A DNA stretch of 7,317 nt from an uncultured Armatimonadota bacterium. Its GTDB lineage: Bacteria; Armatimonadota; Armatimonadia; Armatimonadales; Armatimonadaceae. The position numbers were made by a program, and so were the translations under genes. The notes under the pieces are model-generated. The model saw nothing but the letters and a program-made list of their open reading frames with translations, was not told where the DNA came from and did no database searches. Position 1 is the stretch's first letter, and each line of letters starts with the position of its first letter. This document shows, in pieces, positions 5,789-7,317 of the stretch. The stretch spans positions 1-7,317 of the forward strand of contig CAIRTT010000082.1 of assembly GCA_903881535.1 (NCBI GenBank), in the 5' to 3' direction.

Positions 5789-5800
5789 TAACTACAGCCC

Positions 5801-6193
5801 ATGCCTCGTATCCTCGTCACGGATGACGAACCGAATATTGTCCGTCTGATCCAAGTCAACTTGGAGCGACAAGGTTTTCAGGTCGAGACTGCGAATAACG
5901 GAGCGCAAGCTCTTGAGAAGATTCGGGCGAATCGACCAGATCTGCTGGTTTCCGACGTGATGATGCCAGAGATGGATGGTTTTGAGTTACTTTCGAACAT
6001 CCGTCGTGACCCAGCGCTTGAAAACCTCCCAGTCATTATGCTGACTGCAAAGGCGCAGGACCGTGATGTTCTTGAAGGCTATACCCGTGGTGCTGACATG
6101 TACCTTACAAAGCCGTTTAACCCGATTGAGCTCGTTACGTTTGCGAAGCGTCTGCTGCAATCCGGCACGGATGATGGCCGCACAGTCATCTAA
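5801..6193 (+). CDS. Single-domain response regulator (CheY-like receiver)
   Basis: A 130-aa stand-alone receiver domain with no output domain. All signature residues are present: acidic pair Asp8-Asp9 (RILVTDDEPN), phosphoacceptor Asp52 (LLVSDVMMPEMDGFEL), Thr82 (VIMLTAK), aromatic switch Tyr101 and Lys104 (DMYLTKPFNPIEL). It should be phosphorylated by a histidine kinase and act through protein contacts, as CheY, Spo0F or DivK-like proteins do. No kinase gene lies in the window, so the partner and process are unknown. The start is ATG at 5801, preceded by a good ribosome binding site and a good promoter, and a strong terminator follows 25 nt after the stop, so it is probably transcribed alone. 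It is divergent from hrcA. Confidence 0.95.
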   Translation: MPRILVTDDEPNIVRLIQVNLERQGFQVETANNGAQALEKIRANRPDLLVSDVMMPEMDGFELLSNIRRDPALENLPVIMLTAKAQDRDVLEGYTRGADMYLTKPFNPIELVTFAKRLLQSGTDDGRTVI

Positions 6194-6208
6194 GTAGCTT
6201 TTTGTTAC

Positions 6209-7123
6209 TCAGTCTTCGACGCCCTGCGCTCCGCGCAGGGCGTTTTCGTTACACGGCAACATTGTCGCCACTGCCTCACTGTAGCCATCTGATTTCCACT
6301 CAAGCATCCCACACTGATCCGTACGGTAGACATGTGTCCCTGCACCTTCAAAGCGCCGGATGACATCCAAAGATGGATGCCCATAGCGATTACGTTTTCC
6401 ACATGAGATAAATGCGACTCCAGGATGTGTCCGCCTGACAAAATCTGGTGTGCTCGAAGAATCAGAGCCGTGGTGTGCTACTTTTAGCAGAGAAATGTCC
6501 TTAATTTCAGCTTGTGCCGACCGAAGCAGCTCTCCTTCACCAGCTTTTTCGACATCACCTGTTAGCAAAATTGTTTTACCTCTGTACGTGATGAGCAGAA
6601 TGACACTGTTCTCATTTTCAGGACTTCGGGTACCAAGAATCGGCGACGAAGGCGGACTCAACACAGCGACTACCACATCACCGACGATCGTTCTACTGCC
6701 TGCTGAGACAGCTTCAACACTAGTGCCCTTTTGTGCAAATGTTGCACGAACCCTTTGTTCGGTTCGACTCCCTTCAAAACCATTCCAATAAACACGACCA
6801 ACAGGTACATGACGTGCCACGGCGAGCATTCCTTGTACGTGGTCTTCATCCGGATGTGTCATAACCACCACATCGAGCGATTGAATACCCTTTGCCCGTA
6901 AGACAGGGAGCACATTGCGATGCCCAGGATCGATACCAGCTTCGGTGTCACCTGCAGGGTTACCGCCGGCATCAACAAGCCAATTCTTGCCATTTGGAAA
7001 GGAAATCAAAACGGCATCGCCCTGCCCGACATCGATGCAAGTAACGGTTAGCTCACCATGATTACACCCAGTACAGGTAGTAAGCGTAACGACGATGAAA
7101 CAAAAGAGTAGTCTGTGAAACAT
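6209..7123 (-). CDS. ComEC/Rec2-type metallo-beta-lactamase hydrolase, putative lipoprotein
   Basis: A 304-aa stand-alone MBL-fold protein resembling the C-terminal domain of the competence protein ComEC, without its channel domain. The signal peptide (1-19, hydrophobic 5-15) ends in CTGC, giving a likely lipidated Cys20; the -3 Cys is atypical for a lipobox. Then come the family's IDVGQGDAVLI (30-40), WLVDAGGN (48-55), metal motif THPDEDHVQG (89-98: His90, Asp92, Asp94, His95), NENSVILLI (170-178), LLTGD with Asp190, VAHHGSDSSS (215-224) and NRYGHPS with His249. A phosphodiesterase or nuclease on the outer face of the membrane is plausible, but the substrate is unproven. The start ATG at 7121-7123 gives a complete signal peptide and lacks an obvious ribosome binding site. 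The C-terminal residues LRGAQGVED are encoded by the regulator's terminator hairpin. Confidence 0.88.
   Translation of the reverse strand: MFHRLLFCFIVVTLTTCTGCNHGELTVTCIDVGQGDAVLISFPNGKNWLVDAGGNPAGDTEAGIDPGHRNVLPVLRAKGIQSLDVVVMTHPDEDHVQGMLAVARHVPVGRVYWNGFEGSRTEQRVRATFAQKGTSVEAVSAGSRTIVGDVVVAVLSPPSSPILGTRSPENENSVILLITYRGKTILLTGDVEKAGEGELLRSAQAEIKDISLLKVAHHGSDSSSTPDFVRRTHPGVAFISCGKRNRYGHPSLDVIRRFEGAGTHVYRTDQCGMLEWKSDGYSEAVATMLPCNENALRGAQGVED
6219..6246 (+). terminator. Intrinsic terminator of the response regulator gene
   Basis: ACGCCCTGCGC (6219-6229), loop TCC, and GCGCAGGGCGT (6233-6243) form an 11-bp perfect stem. TTT and CGTT follow, giving a T-rich tract on the + strand. It lies 25 nt after the regulator stop. 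It is wholly inside the last codons of the convergent hydrolase gene. On the - strand no T run follows, so it should act mainly for the + transcript. Confidence 0.88.
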
Positions 7124-7190
7124 ACATACATAACGTCCAGTAGCCGCCGATTCCTACACTTTCCTAACATCGGAAGGATAAATATTTGTA

Positions 7191-7200
7191 CTGTGCACAG
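7191..7200. promoter_or_regulatory. 10-bp palindrome in the divergent gap left of the edge gene
   Basis: CTGTGCACAG is a perfect palindrome in the gap between the hydrolase gene and the frame that starts at 7217. It could be an operator for either. No convincing -35/-10 pair accompanies it, and palindromes this long are expected by chance at about one per kilobase. Confidence 0.25.
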
Positions 7201-7216
7201 ATATCTGCCTTGGGGT

Positions 7217-7317
7217 ATGAGTAGATTTACACAGGCATCCGGCAGCGTAGAAGCGTTATGTAAGTGGTTTGGATGGCGACCAAGGAATGTAGAACTGTGG
7301 TTCGGAGGCGAGAACAC
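7217..7317 (+). CDS. Possible gene start of unknown function, cut by the right edge
   Basis: From ATG at 7217 the frame is open to the end of the window. It reads MSRFTQASGSVEALCKWFG then WRPRNVELWFGGEN, 33 full codons so far. It is the longest uninterrupted + strand frame in this stretch, and it would be divergent from the hydrolase gene at a normal spacing of 93 bp. A GGGG stands directly before the ATG, too close for a standard ribosome binding site. I do not recognise the protein; three Trp in 33 residues is the only notable trait. The competing - strand frame here runs into and out of frame with the hydrolase start and looks like a shadow. Sequence to the right is required to decide. Confidence 0.35.
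   Translation, partial: MSRFTQASGSVEALCKWFGWRPRNVELWFGGEN

Noticed and set aside
7124..7200. Promoter for the ComEC-like hydrolase gene
   Set aside because: AT-rich hexamers such as TTATGT and TATTTA occur on the - strand, but no acceptable -35 lies 16-18 bp upstream of them, so no promoter is called.
7186..7224. A 12-codon TTG-initiated leader ORF preceded by GGAAGGA, overlapping the ATG at 7217
   Set aside because: It is very short, contains no codon run suggestive of attenuation, and no terminator/antiterminator pair is visible. The downstream gene itself is uncertain.
7048..7317. Long open - strand frame at the right edge
   Set aside because: It overlaps the well-supported hydrolase start and signal peptide in another frame and shows no recognisable protein features.

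Overview
The window looks like a chromosomal segment of an Armatimonadota-type bacterium, with roughly even base composition. The best taxonomic clue is the pilin-like protein at 1702-2358. Its N-terminus (FTLIELLVVIAIIAILAAIL, then FPVFASARE, then CLSNMRQIGLA and NDYDE) has the style of the large pseudopilin families of Armatimonadota rather than the Planctomycetes version. This assignment is a judgement from memory of those families, not from a database search.

Left part (1-2615, + strand): four genes read in one direction with almost no gaps. They are the 3' part of a branched-chain amino acid aminotransferase (ilvE), an isoaspartyl peptidase/asparaginase (iaaA-like), a pseudopilin with an H-x-G-type C-terminus, and a small unknown protein. 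Spacings are 2 nt, a 4-nt ATGA overlap and 2 nt, so they are probably co-transcribed and partly translationally coupled. The first two act on amino acids; why a pilin-like protein is attached is unclear.

Middle part (2701-5661, - strand): hrcA, then grpE, then a 12-helix membrane protein resembling the ANKH/MATE-like flippases. A strong intrinsic terminator lies just after grpE. Its hairpin contains the only plausible start codon of the membrane protein, which is the most unusual architecture in the window. dnaK and dnaJ are not present in the sequence shown.

Right part (5662-7317): a 139-bp divergent promoter region separates hrcA from a single-domain CheY-like response regulator (+). Convincing -35/-10 pairs can be read in both directions. 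No CIRCE operator is visible, and the hrcA transcript appears almost leaderless. The response regulator converges with a ComEC-type metallo-beta-lactamase lipoprotein gene (-); the regulator's terminator hairpin lies inside the 3' coding end of that gene. Divergent from it, an open frame of unknown function runs off the right edge.

There is no sign of mobile elements, CRISPR arrays, tRNA or rRNA, and no gene-free stretch exceeds 300 bases. I found no clear new defence or mobile system. The main interest is regulatory: transcription signals embedded in neighbouring coding sequence, and hrcA control without a recognisable CIRCE.
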